NCBI RefSeq assembly: GCF_019218885.1
Contig: NZ_JAHUWT010000005.1
Coordinates: 248,001-312,000, forward strand
Direction: 5' to 3'
Length of the DNA: 64,000 nucleotides
From: Bordetella sp. BOR01
GTDB lineage: Bacteria > Pseudomonadota > Gammaproteobacteria > Burkholderiales > Burkholderiaceae_B
Part shown: one piece after another, positions 50,507 through 59,626 of the stretch
Layout of the letters: every line of letters begins with the position of its first letter
How positions within the stretch are numbered: position 1 is the stretch's first letter
Program-made: the position numbers and the translations under genes
The notes under the pieces: model-generated
Seen by the model: only the letters and a program-made list of their open reading frames with translations
Told to the model about the DNA's origin: nothing
Database searches by the model: none

Positions 50507-51127
50507 ATGTACTACGGCGAGCGATTCAACAGCACGAGTCATTTGGCAGGCTTGGTATTGGCGCTTGCCAGCGCCAGCCTGCTGATACCTCATGTCGTCG
50601 CCCGCTCGGACGACGGCTGGCATATTGTCAGTTGCGCGATTTTCACGGTGGCCGTCGTATGCGTCTACGCCACCTCGGTGGCGTATCACTGCGCGCGCGG
50701 CCCCGGCAAGGCGGTCTGGGAAAAACTGGACCATTGCATGATCTACCTGCTGATCGCAGCGACCTACACGTCGCTGGGCCTGATACCGCTCAGGCAGGAG
50801 TGGGGATGGCCCCTCACGGCTGCGGCGTGGACATTGGCACTGGCGGGAATAGCACGAGAAATCGTGGGCTGGCGCCGTCCAACCCGGCCCGCCGTGCCGC
50901 TGTATGTCGCCATGGGATGGCTGGGGTTGGCGGCCGCGGTGCCAATTGCCGATAGCCTTGCGCCGGCGAGCCTGGCGTGGCTGGTCGCGGGTGCCCTGTG
51001 CTATAGCGTCGGGCTGGTGTTCTATCGCCAGACAGGCCGCTGGGCGCACGCCCACGGCATCTGGCATCTGTTCGTGCTGGGTGGCACGGCCTGCCATGTC
51101 TTGATGGTATGGAGCTTTCTGAACTGA
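50507..51127 (+). CDS. Hemolysin III-family (PAQR-like) membrane protein
   Basis: 206 aa with about seven hydrophobic segments. Conserved elements are STSHLAGL, H61 after TSVAY, LDHCMIYLLIAATYTSLG around residues 74-91, and the C-terminal HGIWHLFVLGG with H187 and H197. These histidines and D75 match the metal-binding site of the family. The biological role is poorly known. The ATG at 50507 is chosen because conserved sequence starts there. It stands alone and ends at a strong terminator. Confidence 0.88.
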   Translation: MYYGERFNSTSHLAGLVLALASASLLIPHVVARSDDGWHIVSCAIFTVAVVCVYATSVAYHCARGPGKAVWEKLDHCMIYLLIAATYTSLGLIPLRQEWGWPLTAAAWTLALAGIAREIVGWRRPTRPAVPLYVAMGWLGLAAAVPIADSLAPASLAWLVAGALCYSVGLVFYRQTGRWAHAHGIWHLFVLGGTACHVLMVWSFLN

Positions 51128-51142
51128 AGCCGCGCCCTGGCG

Positions 51143-51173
51143 TGCCCGGCCCCGCGGCCGGGCATCGTTTTTC
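51143..51173 (+). terminator. Intrinsic terminator after the hemolysin III gene
   Basis: Perfect 9-bp stem TGCCCGGCC/GGCCGGGCA with loop CCGC, then TCGTTTTTC. It starts 16 bases past the stop codon and lies in the convergent gap with the TonB receptor gene. Confidence 0.85.
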
Positions 51174-51180
51174 TGTTGCT

Positions 51181-53292
51181 TCAGAACCGGTACGCCGCGC
51201 TCAGCATCACGGTGCGGCGCTGGCCGTAGAAGCAATCGCCGCGCCGCAGGCACGTGACCTCGTAGGTCTTGTCGGCAATGTTGTTGACGTTCAGCGCATA
51301 GCGCCAGGTGCCGCTGTCGTAGGCCAGCATGGCATCGAACAGCGTGACCGCAGGCGTCTCGGGCGCGCCGCCGTCGGTAAAGGCGCCCAGGTAGCGCACG
51401 CCGGCGCCAGCCGAGAAGCCCTGCATCCCGGCCACGGCGTAGCGGTACTTGCCCCATAGCGAAGCCATGTGCTTGGGCACGCCTTCCAGGGCAGGGTCGA
51501 TGTCGGTGTAGATGTAGTTGGCGATCACGTCGATCTGCTTGGTCACGCGGCCGCGGAACTCCAGTTCTACACCGCGCGTCTCGGTCTTGCCGGCCTGCAC
51601 CTGGTTATTGGGGTTGGACGGGTCCGGAGTCTGGCGGTTCTTCTCGCGCAGGTCGTACACGGCCGCGGTGAATTCCAGGTCCTGGTTGGGCGGCATGTAT
51701 TTCAGGCCCAGTTCCCATTGCTTGCCGCGCATGGGTTTCCAGCGGCTGCTGTACACATCGGTGCCGGCGATGGGGGTGAACGATTCGCTGTAGCTCAGGT
51801 AGGGCGACAGGCCGTTATCGGCGGCATACAGCAGGCCGAAGCGCTTGGTGGTGGCGTTGTCGGTTTCGCGGTCGCTGCCTTGCACATCAGTCTGGGCACG
51901 GTCGTGGCGGATGCCTGCCAGGAAGATCCAGTTGCGATAGCGGATCTGGTCCTGGGCATAAAAGCCCAGCTGCTGCTGCGTGGTCTTGGGCGTATCGCTG
52001 GTCTCGTAGTCGGGAATATTGCCGTAGACAGGATGGTAGACGTTCAGCGGGCTGCCCATGCCGGAGCCTTCCTCGCCGGTTTCGCGGTAGCGGCTGTAGT
52101 CGGCCCCGAACAGCACGGTGTGCTCGGTGGCGCCCCAGTTCAGCTTGCCTTCCAGGTTCTGGTCGGCCAGCAGCGTGCGCATGCGCGGCTTGTGGACATA
52201 CCAGTAACGGTTGAGCGTGGTCTGTTCGGGATCGATATACGGATTCTCGGTGTCCGAGTACGCATCAGGGTACATCGACTTGTAGTCGACCTTGCTGATG
52301 GTATTGCGGAAATTCTGGCGCACCGTCCAGCGATCGTTGAACTTGTGCTCGAACAGCCAGCCCAGGCTGAATTGTTCCGTGTCATAGGCATCGAAGCCCG
52401 GCTCGCTGACGAAGCGGCGCGTGGGCACCCGGCCGTTGGGGTTGTAGCTGACCGAGCCGTTCCATGGCAAGAATGATTGAGTGGTGCCGGCCTTGTCTTT
52501 CTGGAAATAGCCCTGCAGGGTCAGCGACGTGGCGGCGCTGGGCTGCCAGGTCAGCGACGGCGCCAGCATCAGGCGGTCGTCGGGCGCATATTGCACCTGC
52601 GTATCGCTGTCGCGGGCCACCGCCACCACGCGGTATAGCCACTGGCCGTCTTCGGTCACCGGTCCGGTCAGGTCGGCCTGTACTTCCTTGCGGTTGTTGT
52701 TGCCCACGATCACGCCGATTTCGTGCTGTGCCTCGGGCTGCGGACGCTTGCTGACCAGGTTGAGCACGCCGCCGGTACTGCCCTGGCCGTACAGCATGGA
52801 AGAGGGCCCGCGCAGCACCTCGATGCGTTCCAGCGCATAGATGTCGGTGCGCGGATTGTTGTAGCTGAAGAACTGGCGCAGGCCGTCCAGGTATTGCACC
52901 GGCTCGACGCCGCGCACGCGCACGTAGTCGGCGCGGTTGTCCACGCCGTAGGCATTGGGGCGCACGCCGGCCGCATAATTCAGCGCGTCCTGCACATTCT
53001 GCGCGCCCTGGTCGACGATCTGTTCGCGCGGGATCACCGTAATGGCCTGCGGGGTCTCGCGCAGCGCAGTGTCGGTCTTGGTACCGGTGGCGCTGCGTCG
53101 GGCCACATAGCCCGTGACCGGGCTGGTGGCGGTTTCCTGGCTGCCGGTGACCTGCACGGCAGGCAAGGTGGCAGCGGTGTCGGCCGTGGCGTCCTGCGCG
53201 CGGGCGCCGCAGGCGGCCAGGCTGGCGGCCAGCATGGCCAGGGTAAGAGTTGGCGCCTTGCGGGCGGACACTGCGCGCAAACGAGTTTTCAA
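51181..53292 (-). CDS. TonB-dependent siderophore receptor
   Basis: 703 aa outer-membrane receptor. A signal peptide (to about residue 33) is followed by the plug domain with RETPQAITVIPREQIVDQG and VRGVEPVQYLDG, then the 22-strand barrel ending RRTVMLSAAYRF with a terminal aromatic. These marks are typical of hydroxamate/ferrichrome-type receptors. The signal region contains LAAC (C28), a possible lipobox, though a signal-peptidase-I site (ARAQ) also fits. A Fur-like inverted repeat precedes the gene. No biosynthesis, TonB or ABC genes are adjacent. Confidence 0.95.
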   Translation of the reverse strand: MKTRLRAVSARKAPTLTLAMLAASLAACGARAQDATADTAATLPAVQVTGSQETATSPVTGYVARRSATGTKTDTALRETPQAITVIPREQIVDQGAQNVQDALNYAAGVRPNAYGVDNRADYVRVRGVEPVQYLDGLRQFFSYNNPRTDIYALERIEVLRGPSSMLYGQGSTGGVLNLVSKRPQPEAQHEIGVIVGNNNRKEVQADLTGPVTEDGQWLYRVVAVARDSDTQVQYAPDDRLMLAPSLTWQPSAATSLTLQGYFQKDKAGTTQSFLPWNGSVSYNPNGRVPTRRFVSEPGFDAYDTEQFSLGWLFEHKFNDRWTVRQNFRNTISKVDYKSMYPDAYSDTENPYIDPEQTTLNRYWYVHKPRMRTLLADQNLEGKLNWGATEHTVLFGADYSRYRETGEEGSGMGSPLNVYHPVYGNIPDYETSDTPKTTQQQLGFYAQDQIRYRNWIFLAGIRHDRAQTDVQGSDRETDNATTKRFGLLYAADNGLSPYLSYSESFTPIAGTDVYSSRWKPMRGKQWELGLKYMPPNQDLEFTAAVYDLREKNRQTPDPSNPNNQVQAGKTETRGVELEFRGRVTKQIDVIANYIYTDIDPALEGVPKHMASLWGKYRYAVAGMQGFSAGAGVRYLGAFTDGGAPETPAVTLFDAMLAYDSGTWRYALNVNNIADKTYEVTCLRRGDCFYGQRRTVMLSAAYRF

Positions 53293-53330
53293 GAAATCCC
53301 CGCGACGGTAGAAGATGATGACTTTGGTTT

Positions 53331-53351
53331 CAAGAATAAGAACGATTCTTG
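53331..53351. promoter_or_regulatory. Fur-box-like inverted repeat
   Basis: CAAGAAT and ATTCTTG form perfect 7-bp arms around AAGAACG, 39 bp upstream of the TonB-receptor start codon. The centre resembles Fur sites of the GATAATGAGAATCATTATC type. This suggests iron-repressed expression. Confidence 0.7.
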
Positions 53352-53450
53352 ATCAAGTCGCGAATTATAGGGGATGACGCAGCGTCGTGGCAGGCCGTTG
53401 CGTAACGGCGGCTTGCCCACGGCCTGCCAGGGGCGAATGGCGCCCCGGCG

Positions 53451-53987
53451 CTAGGCCTGCGGCGGCCTGGGCGGCTGCCGGCGTGTGCCGCCCTGGCGCC
53501 TGCTGGCCTTGTCGACCACGACATTTTCGGTGGCCATGCGTGCGCCGCGCTGCGCCACCACTTGCAGCAGGCGCAGCAGCTGGCGTCCTTCGTCCGGGGT
53601 CAGGTCGGTCATCAGCAAGTCATTCAGGCGCGCGATTTCCGGCAGCATGGCCTGGTACAACGCCTGCCCGGCCGGGGTGGCCATGACATTCATGATGCGT
53701 TTGTCGTCCGCATCGCGCACCCGTTCGGCCCAGCCTTTTTCGCACAGCGTGCCCAGGGCACGCGAGGTGCGCACCAGGTCCAGCCGGGCCGTTGCCGCCA
53801 GTTCGGCCGAGGTCAGCGGGCCGTACTCGACCGCGGCGGCCAGCACGCGCCATTCGCGCCGGGTAATGCCGAATCGTCCTTCGCACAGCCGCACGAATAC
53901 CGGGCTGGCCTGCGACCAGGCCTGGTACAGGCAATACATGGGCATATCCGCCAGGTGGGCGGGAGGTGGTGCGGGCATGCGGGGCAT
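53451..53987 (-). CDS. MarR-family transcriptional regulator
   Basis: 178 aa. The winged helix includes TSAELAATARLDLVRTSRAL and the wing RDADDKRIMNVMATPAG. The C-terminus after about residue 150 is basic and Pro/Gln-rich, longer than usual. It is divergent from the Bug-sulfatase operon, and a GTTGAT-type sequence lies between them, so it is probably the operon's regulator. Confidence 0.91.
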   Translation of the reverse strand: MPRMPAPPPAHLADMPMYCLYQAWSQASPVFVRLCEGRFGITRREWRVLAAAVEYGPLTSAELAATARLDLVRTSRALGTLCEKGWAERVRDADDKRIMNVMATPAGQALYQAMLPEIARLNDLLMTDLTPDEGRQLLRLLQVVAQRGARMATENVVVDKASRRQGGTRRQPPRPPQA

Positions 53988-54030
53988 CGGGGTCTCCTGC
54001 CTGGGTTCTGTGCGTTTGTTTATGCCGATA

Positions 54031-54045
54031 TTGGATTAGATCAAC
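54031..54045. promoter_or_regulatory. GTTGAT-type site in the marR/Bug divergent region
   Basis: On the minus strand GTTGATCTAATCCAA. The left half equals the boxes of the 25-34 kb cluster, and the whole closely matches 25714-25701 read on the minus strand. Candidate MarR operator. Confidence 0.5.
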
Positions 54046-54117
54046 AAATCGCTCCATTGCTACAGTCTTTTACCTAGCCAACAACTCAGTAGAAAACTCA
54101 GGACAGGAGAGGACGAC

Positions 54118-55080
54118 ATGATCAAACGGATATCGGCCGCCTTGGCGGCATGCGTGGTGGCCGCTACGGCCTGGGCGGCCGCGCCGCTGGACGGCCCCTT
54201 GACGATCGTGGTGGGCTATCCGCCTGGCGGCAGCTCGGACCGTATCGCCCGGCTGGTGGCCGAGCGTCTGAAAGACCGGGTGGGCGTCTCGGTGATCGTC
54301 GAGAACAAGACCGGTGCCGGCGGCCGTATTTCCGCGCAGTTGCTGCGCAATGCCGAGGCGGGCCAGAATGTGCTGTTGCTGGGCAACCCCGCGGTGATGG
54401 TAGTAGCCCCGCTGGTCTACGCCGACCCTGGCTACGACGCTCAGCGCGATTTCAAGCCGGTGTCGCTGGTCAGCAACTACAAGTTCGCCCTGGCCGTATC
54501 GGCCGATTCGCCCCGCAAGGACATGAAAGCGCTGCGGGCCTGGCTGAAGGACAATCCCGACCGTTTCACCGTAGGCGTGCCGGCCACCGGCAGCCTGCCG
54601 CACTTCTTTGCGTTGATGCTGGGCGACGAAATCGGCCAGCAGGCCGAAGTGGTGGGATATCGCGGTTCAGGGCCGCTGATCAGCGAACTGATCGGCGGCA
54701 TCCTGCCGCAGGCGATCGATACGCTGGACACCTTGTTGCCGCAGCACCAGGGCGGGCGTGTGCGCATCCTGGCCACCTCGGGCACCGAACGTGAAGCGAC
54801 GCTGGCCGATGTGCCGACTTTCCGCGAAGCCGGTATCGACCTGGCGGCCGATGGCTGGAACGCATTCTTTGCGCCGGCGGCCATGCCGCAAGACAAGGTA
54901 GAGCGCCTGGCGCGCGACATCGCCGCGGTGATGCGCGAGCCCGCCATGCAAGAGGCGGTGCGTGCGGCCAGCCTGGAACCGGTGTCGGCCGATGCGGCGC
55001 AAACGGCGCAGGCCCTGGCGGCCTATCGCAAACAATGGGAACCCGTGGTGCGCGAATCCGGTTTCAAGGCAACCCAATAG
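54118..55080 (+). CDS. Bug/TctC-type tripartite tricarboxylate receptor
   Basis: 320 aa, with a Sec signal peptide (ISAALAACVVAATAWA). The ATG follows GGACAGGAGAGGACGAC. The family pattern is present but diverged (PLDGPLTIVVGYPPGGSSD); the usual PDGYTL segment is replaced by AEAGQNVLLLG. It is 16 bp upstream of a sulfatase gene in one operon, so it may bind a sulfated or phosphonate compound or its hydrolysis product. Confidence 0.9.
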   Translation: MIKRISAALAACVVAATAWAAAPLDGPLTIVVGYPPGGSSDRIARLVAERLKDRVGVSVIVENKTGAGGRISAQLLRNAEAGQNVLLLGNPAVMVVAPLVYADPGYDAQRDFKPVSLVSNYKFALAVSADSPRKDMKALRAWLKDNPDRFTVGVPATGSLPHFFALMLGDEIGQQAEVVGYRGSGPLISELIGGILPQAIDTLDTLLPQHQGGRVRILATSGTEREATLADVPTFREAGIDLAADGWNAFFAPAAMPQDKVERLARDIAAVMREPAMQEAVRAASLEPVSADAAQTAQALAAYRKQWEPVVRESGFKATQ

Positions 55081-55096
55081 CACGGAGCGGCATATC

Positions 55097-56665
55097 ATGA
55101 GCCAGATCCAGAACGTGCTGTTCATCATGGCCGACCAACTGCGGGCCGACCATCTGGGCAGCTATGGACATCCCTATCTGCGCACGCCCAACCTGGATGC
55201 GCTGGCCTCGCGCGGCGTGCGCTTCGAGCGGGCATTCGTGAACTCCGGCGTGTGCGGGCCGTCGCGCATGAGCTATTACACCGGGCGCTATCCGTCCAGC
55301 CATGGCACCACCTGGAACCGCGTGCCGCTGTCGGTGGGCGAGGTGACGCTGGGCGAATACCTGGCGGGCCGCGATCGCGACCTGGTGCTGGTCGGCAAGA
55401 GTCATGTCATCCCCGACCAGGCCGGCCTGCAGCGGTTGGCCATCGACGGCGAATCGGAACTGGGTACGCTGCTGGCACGCGGCAGTTTTCGCGAGGCCGA
55501 GCGCTACGACGGCCATCACGAACCGGGCGACGAAAGCGGGTATCCGGCATTCTTGCGCCGCCATGGCTACGATTCGGCCGACCCGTGGTCCGACTACGTG
55601 ATCTCGGCGGTGGACGCCAGCGGACAGGTGGTCAGCGGATGGCAGATGCGCAATACGCACCTGCCGTCGCGCGTGCGCGAGCCGCATTCCGAAACGGCGT
55701 ACACCACTGACTGCGCCCTGGATTTCATGCGCAAGCGCGGCTCGCAGCCCTGGGCGCTGCACCTGAGCTATGTAAAGCCGCATTGGCCCTACATGGCGCC
55801 CGATCCCTACCATCGCATGTATCGCAGCGACCAGTGCCTGCCGGTGGTGCGTAACCAGCAAGAGCTGGCCGGCGCGCATCCGGTACTGCGGGCCTATCGC
55901 CAGCACGAGGAAAGCCAGAGCTTCGCGCGCGAAGAATGCGTGCGCACCGTGCGGCCCGTGTACCAGGGCTTGATCAGCCAGCTGGATACGCACCTGGGCC
56001 GCTTGTTCGACTACATGGAAGGTGCCGGGCTGATGCGCAACACGCTGGTCGTGTTCACGTCCGACCACGGCGATTTCCTGGGCGATCATTGGCTGGGCGA
56101 GAAAGAGCTGTTCTACGACGCCGTGCAGCGGGTGCCGCTGATCGTGATGGACCCCAGCGCCGCCGCCGATGCCACGCGCGGCCAGGTGCGGCAGCAACTG
56201 GTCGAAAGTGTGGATATCGTGCCGACCATCCTGCAGGCACTGGCCGTGCCGCAGGCCAGCCATCGGCTGGAAGGCCGCGCCTTGCAGCCCTTGCTGCATG
56301 GCGAGGCGGCCGGCACGCCTTGGCGCGATGCGGCGGTGTCGGAACTGGACTACAGCTTCCGCCAGGCGCGGCTGGCGCTGGGCAAGACGCCGCAGCAATG
56401 CCGCGCGTGGTCCGTGCGCACCGGGCGGTGGCGCTATGTGTGCTGGGGCGACGAACCCGAGCAGTTGTTCGACCTGGCCGACGACCCCGATGAATTCCAG
56501 GACCTGGGCACCAGCGATGCCCACGCGGCGGTGCGGGCCGAGATGCGGCAGCATTTACTGGAGTGGTCATTGCGCGCCAAGCGGCGCACCACCATGTCGG
56601 ATGAGCAGGTGGAACGGTCCACCCATGCGCACAAGCGGGCGGGGATTTATTTCGGGCAGTGGTAA
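55097..56665 (+). CDS. Sulfatase-family hydrolase (arylsulfatase/phosphonate monoester hydrolase-like)
   Basis: 522 aa. The formylglycine precursor is C53 in GVCGPSRMSYYTGR, the C-x-P-S-R signature. D13 (MADQ) and the SDHGDFLGDH segment supply calcium or manganese ligands. The ATG at 55097 follows CGGAGCGGCATATC; the longer frame overlaps the Bug gene. No signal peptide is visible, so it is cytoplasmic. Which ester it cleaves is unknown. Maturation of the cysteine needs a formylglycine-generating enzyme, not encoded here. Confidence 0.92.
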   Translation: MSQIQNVLFIMADQLRADHLGSYGHPYLRTPNLDALASRGVRFERAFVNSGVCGPSRMSYYTGRYPSSHGTTWNRVPLSVGEVTLGEYLAGRDRDLVLVGKSHVIPDQAGLQRLAIDGESELGTLLARGSFREAERYDGHHEPGDESGYPAFLRRHGYDSADPWSDYVISAVDASGQVVSGWQMRNTHLPSRVREPHSETAYTTDCALDFMRKRGSQPWALHLSYVKPHWPYMAPDPYHRMYRSDQCLPVVRNQQELAGAHPVLRAYRQHEESQSFAREECVRTVRPVYQGLISQLDTHLGRLFDYMEGAGLMRNTLVVFTSDHGDFLGDHWLGEKELFYDAVQRVPLIVMDPSAAADATRGQVRQQLVESVDIVPTILQALAVPQASHRLEGRALQPLLHGEAAGTPWRDAAVSELDYSFRQARLALGKTPQQCRAWSVRTGRWRYVCWGDEPEQLFDLADDPDEFQDLGTSDAHAAVRAEMRQHLLEWSLRAKRRTTMSDEQVERSTHAHKRAGIYFGQW

Positions 56666-56700
56666 GGCCCACGCCCACCTGGCAAACGATTTACGCACGG

Positions 56701-58779
56701 CTACCGCACTATCACCACCCCATCAGCCGCCTTCACCCCTTGCCCCGCCGGCATCACGAACAACGGGTTGATCTCGGCTTCGTCCAGTTGCGCGTCCAGT
56801 TCGGCCGCCATCGTGGCAAAGGCCATGATGGCGTCGACCAGCGCGGGGACGTCGGCCCGTGGCCGCCCGCGGTAGCCGTCGAGCAGGGGCCAGGTCTTCA
56901 GGCTGCGTACCATGTCTTCGGCATCGGCGCGGGTCAGCGGCAGCAGGCGCAGTTCCGTATCGTTGAACAACTCCGCCGCCACGCCCCCCATGCCCAGCAG
57001 TATGGATGGGCCCAGTTGCGGGTCGCGGTGAAAGCCCAGGATCATTTCGGTGCCGCCGGCCACCATTTCTTGTACCAGCAGGCCTTCAAGCGGCGCAGCG
57101 GTGGCGGCCTGCACGGTTTGCAGCATGGCCTGGCCGCGCGCGGCCACGTCGGCCGCCGGCACGCCGACCGCCACGCCGCCGATGTCGCTCTTGTGCGCCA
57201 GGTGCCGCGACAGTACCTTCAGCACGACCCTGTCGCCCAGCGCGGGCGCGGCTGCGGCGGCCGCAGCGGAGGTGGCCGCCACGGTCTCGCGCACCGAGGC
57301 GATGCCGAACGACGCGAACAAGGCCTTGCTGTCGGCTTCGTTCAAGGGGCCGGCCGGCAAGGCGCGCGCGTCGTCGCGTACGGCCTGGGGCGTGGCGGCG
57401 GGTTGCGCCTGGGCTGCTGCTTCCTGCGCCAGCATGGCCGAGAAGGCCGCCGCGCAGCTTTCGGGAGCGGCGAAGGCGGGTATGCCCTGGCGATTCAGGT
57501 CGGCCAGAATGTGCGGCGCGTGCGGGCTGACATACACCAGCACGGGCTTGCCGCTCTTTTTCAGGCAATCGCCCACCGCGGAAGAGACCAGGGTGGGATG
57601 CTGCAATGACGAAGAACCGGCAACCACCACGGCGCCGTCATAAGATGGGCTGGCCAGCAGCGTGTCGATGGCGCCGCGCAGCAGGTCGGGCTTCAGGCCC
57701 GCCAGGGTCAGGTCGATGGGGTTGCGGCTCAGCACGGCCTCGTCGCCGCTTTGCAGCGCATCCAGGCGCGCGGCCGTATCGGCATCGGGGGCGGGCGTGT
57801 CCAGCCCGGCCAGGCCGCAGCTATCGGCCACCAGCGTACCCGCGCCGCCGGTCGAGGTCAGGATGGCGATGCGCTTGCCGGCCAGGCGCCGGCCGGTGCA
57901 CAGCGCGGCCGGGATATCGAGCAGGTCGGCAAAGGTTTGTGCGCGGATGACGCCGCACTGGGCAAACAGCGCGTCGTACAGCCGGTCGGCGCCCGCCAGG
58001 GCTCCGGTGTGCGATACCGCCGAGCGTGCGCCCGATTCTGAACGGCCCACCTTGAACGCCACCAGCGGCTTGCCCAGCTGCGCGGCGCGCTGCGCGGCCG
58101 CGCGGAAGGCGGCCGGCTTGCGCAAGCCTTCAATGTACAGCGCGATGACCGACGTCGCGGGATCGTCGAGCAGGATGTCGATGAAATCCGCCACGTCCAG
58201 GTCGGCTTCATTGCCGGTGGACACCAGCTTCGAGAAACCGATGCCGCGGCTGGCGGCGCGCGACAGCATGGCGCCCAGCACGCCTCCGCTTTGCGACACC
58301 ACGGCGATCGAGCCGGTGCGCAGGTCATCCATTTCCAGCGCGCCGGTGGCCGACAGGGTGATGCCGTCGGTCAGGTTGACCAGGCCGATGGTATTGGGCC
58401 CCAGCAAAGGCATGCTGCCAGCCGCCTCGCGCAAGGCCTGCTGGCGGCCCGCCCCCGCGGCGCCGGTTTCCTGGAAGCCGCTGGCCAGCACGATGGCGGC
58501 GCCCGCGCCGCGCTGCGCGAGCTCGCCGACCGCCTGCACGGCGCGGCTGGCGCCCAGCAGCACCAGGCCCACATCCGGCGCATCCGGCAGCGCGGCGATA
58601 TCGGAATAACAGGGCAGCCCGGCGATGGTGTCATTGCGCGGGTTCACCGGATAGATGCGGCCGGTGTAGCCGTGCTTCTGCAGGTAGGCGATAGGGCGGC
58701 CGGCGGTCTTGGCCGCATCGGACGAGGCGCCAATGACGGCAACGCTGCGCGGGCGCAGCAGGCGATCGAGCTGGCGCAT
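56701..58779 (-). CDS. ADP-forming (NDP-forming) acyl-CoA synthetase, fused subunits
   Basis: 692 aa. Residues 1-130 form a CoA-binding domain (RSVAVIGASSDAAKTAGRP), then succinyl-CoA-ligase-like domains with a SHTGALAG segment holding the probable phosphohistidine, and an ATP-grasp domain from about residue 480. It converts acid, CoA and ATP to acyl-CoA, ADP and phosphate. It ends an operon after a Bug and a crotonase gene, 3 bp from the latter. FerA-type feruloyl-CoA synthetases belong to this superfamily, so an aromatic acid substrate is one option. Confidence 0.92.
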   Translation of the reverse strand: MRQLDRLLRPRSVAVIGASSDAAKTAGRPIAYLQKHGYTGRIYPVNPRNDTIAGLPCYSDIAALPDAPDVGLVLLGASRAVQAVGELAQRGAGAAIVLASGFQETGAAGAGRQQALREAAGSMPLLGPNTIGLVNLTDGITLSATGALEMDDLRTGSIAVVSQSGGVLGAMLSRAASRGIGFSKLVSTGNEADLDVADFIDILLDDPATSVIALYIEGLRKPAAFRAAAQRAAQLGKPLVAFKVGRSESGARSAVSHTGALAGADRLYDALFAQCGVIRAQTFADLLDIPAALCTGRRLAGKRIAILTSTGGAGTLVADSCGLAGLDTPAPDADTAARLDALQSGDEAVLSRNPIDLTLAGLKPDLLRGAIDTLLASPSYDGAVVVAGSSSLQHPTLVSSAVGDCLKKSGKPVLVYVSPHAPHILADLNRQGIPAFAAPESCAAAFSAMLAQEAAAQAQPAATPQAVRDDARALPAGPLNEADSKALFASFGIASVRETVAATSAAAAAAAPALGDRVVLKVLSRHLAHKSDIGGVAVGVPAADVAARGQAMLQTVQAATAAPLEGLLVQEMVAGGTEMILGFHRDPQLGPSILLGMGGVAAELFNDTELRLLPLTRADAEDMVRSLKTWPLLDGYRGRPRADVPALVDAIMAFATMAAELDAQLDEAEINPLFVMPAGQGVKAADGVVIVR

Positions 58780-58782
58780 GTG

Positions 58783-59595
58783 CTACCCCTTGGACGCGGT
58801 CTTGGCCAGGAACGCCGCCACCGAGGCGCGGTGTTCCGCCGTGCTGTAGCACATGGCCTGGGCCTGGCTGCTCATGGCGAACGACTGTTCGGCGCTGAGT
58901 TCGTAGGTCTGGTTCAACTGGGTCTTGGCCAATGCCAGCGCGGCGGCCGATCCATGCGACAGTTCCGCCGCCCAGGCGCGCGCCTGCACCAGCAGGGCCT
59001 CGGGTGCGGCGACGCGGTCGATCATGCCTATCGCCAAGGCTTCGTCGGCCGCCACGCGGCGGCCCGAGAAGATCAGTTCCTTGGCGCGCGCCAGGCCTAC
59101 GCGGCGCGGCAGGAAATACATGCCGCCGCCATCCGGGATCAGGCCGCGATGGATGTAGGTCATCGACAATGGCGCGTTATCGGCGGCGATGACAAAGTCG
59201 CACGACAGCGCCATGTCGCAACCCAGGCCGGCCGCCGCGCCGTTGACCGCGGCGATGGTGGGCTTGGGCAGCTTGAACAGCGCGGTGAGCGCATGATGGG
59301 TGCGTTGCTGGCGGGTCCAGCCATTGAACGCTACATCGCCCGCCGGCGCGTCCAGGCGGGCTTTCATGCCCTTGATATCGCCGCCGGCGCAGAAGGCCTT
59401 GCCGGCGCCCGTGACGACCAGGGCGCGTATGGCGGGGTCGCGCGCGGCGCGGTCCAGCGCATCCAGCAATTCGGTGCGCATGGCGTCGTCGATGGCGTTG
59501 CGCACGGCGGGGCGGTTCAACGTCAGCACGCCGATACCATCTTGCACGTCAAGCAGGATGGCGGTGGGCAAAGAGGAAGTATCAGTCGATGTCAT
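58783..59595 (-). CDS. Enoyl-CoA hydratase/isomerase (crotonase) family protein, PaaG-like
   Basis: 270 aa. FCAGGDIKGMKAR and NGAAAGLGCDMALSCDF build the oxyanion hole; the acidic segment reads GLIPDGGGMYFLPRRVG with Asp, as in PaaG/isomerase-type crotonases. I chose the ATG at 59595; the frame upstream is the tail of the Bug gene in another phase. It lies between the Bug and ADP-forming synthetase genes and probably acts on the CoA ester made by the latter. Confidence 0.91.
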   Translation of the reverse strand: MTSTDTSSLPTAILLDVQDGIGVLTLNRPAVRNAIDDAMRTELLDALDRAARDPAIRALVVTGAGKAFCAGGDIKGMKARLDAPAGDVAFNGWTRQQRTHHALTALFKLPKPTIAAVNGAAAGLGCDMALSCDFVIAADNAPLSMTYIHRGLIPDGGGMYFLPRRVGLARAKELIFSGRRVAADEALAIGMIDRVAAPEALLVQARAWAAELSHGSAAALALAKTQLNQTYELSAEQSFAMSSQAQAMCYSTAEHRASVAAFLAKTASKG

Positions 59596-59626
59596 GGTCG
59601 ATGGCAGGTAAGGGGCAACAAGGGTT

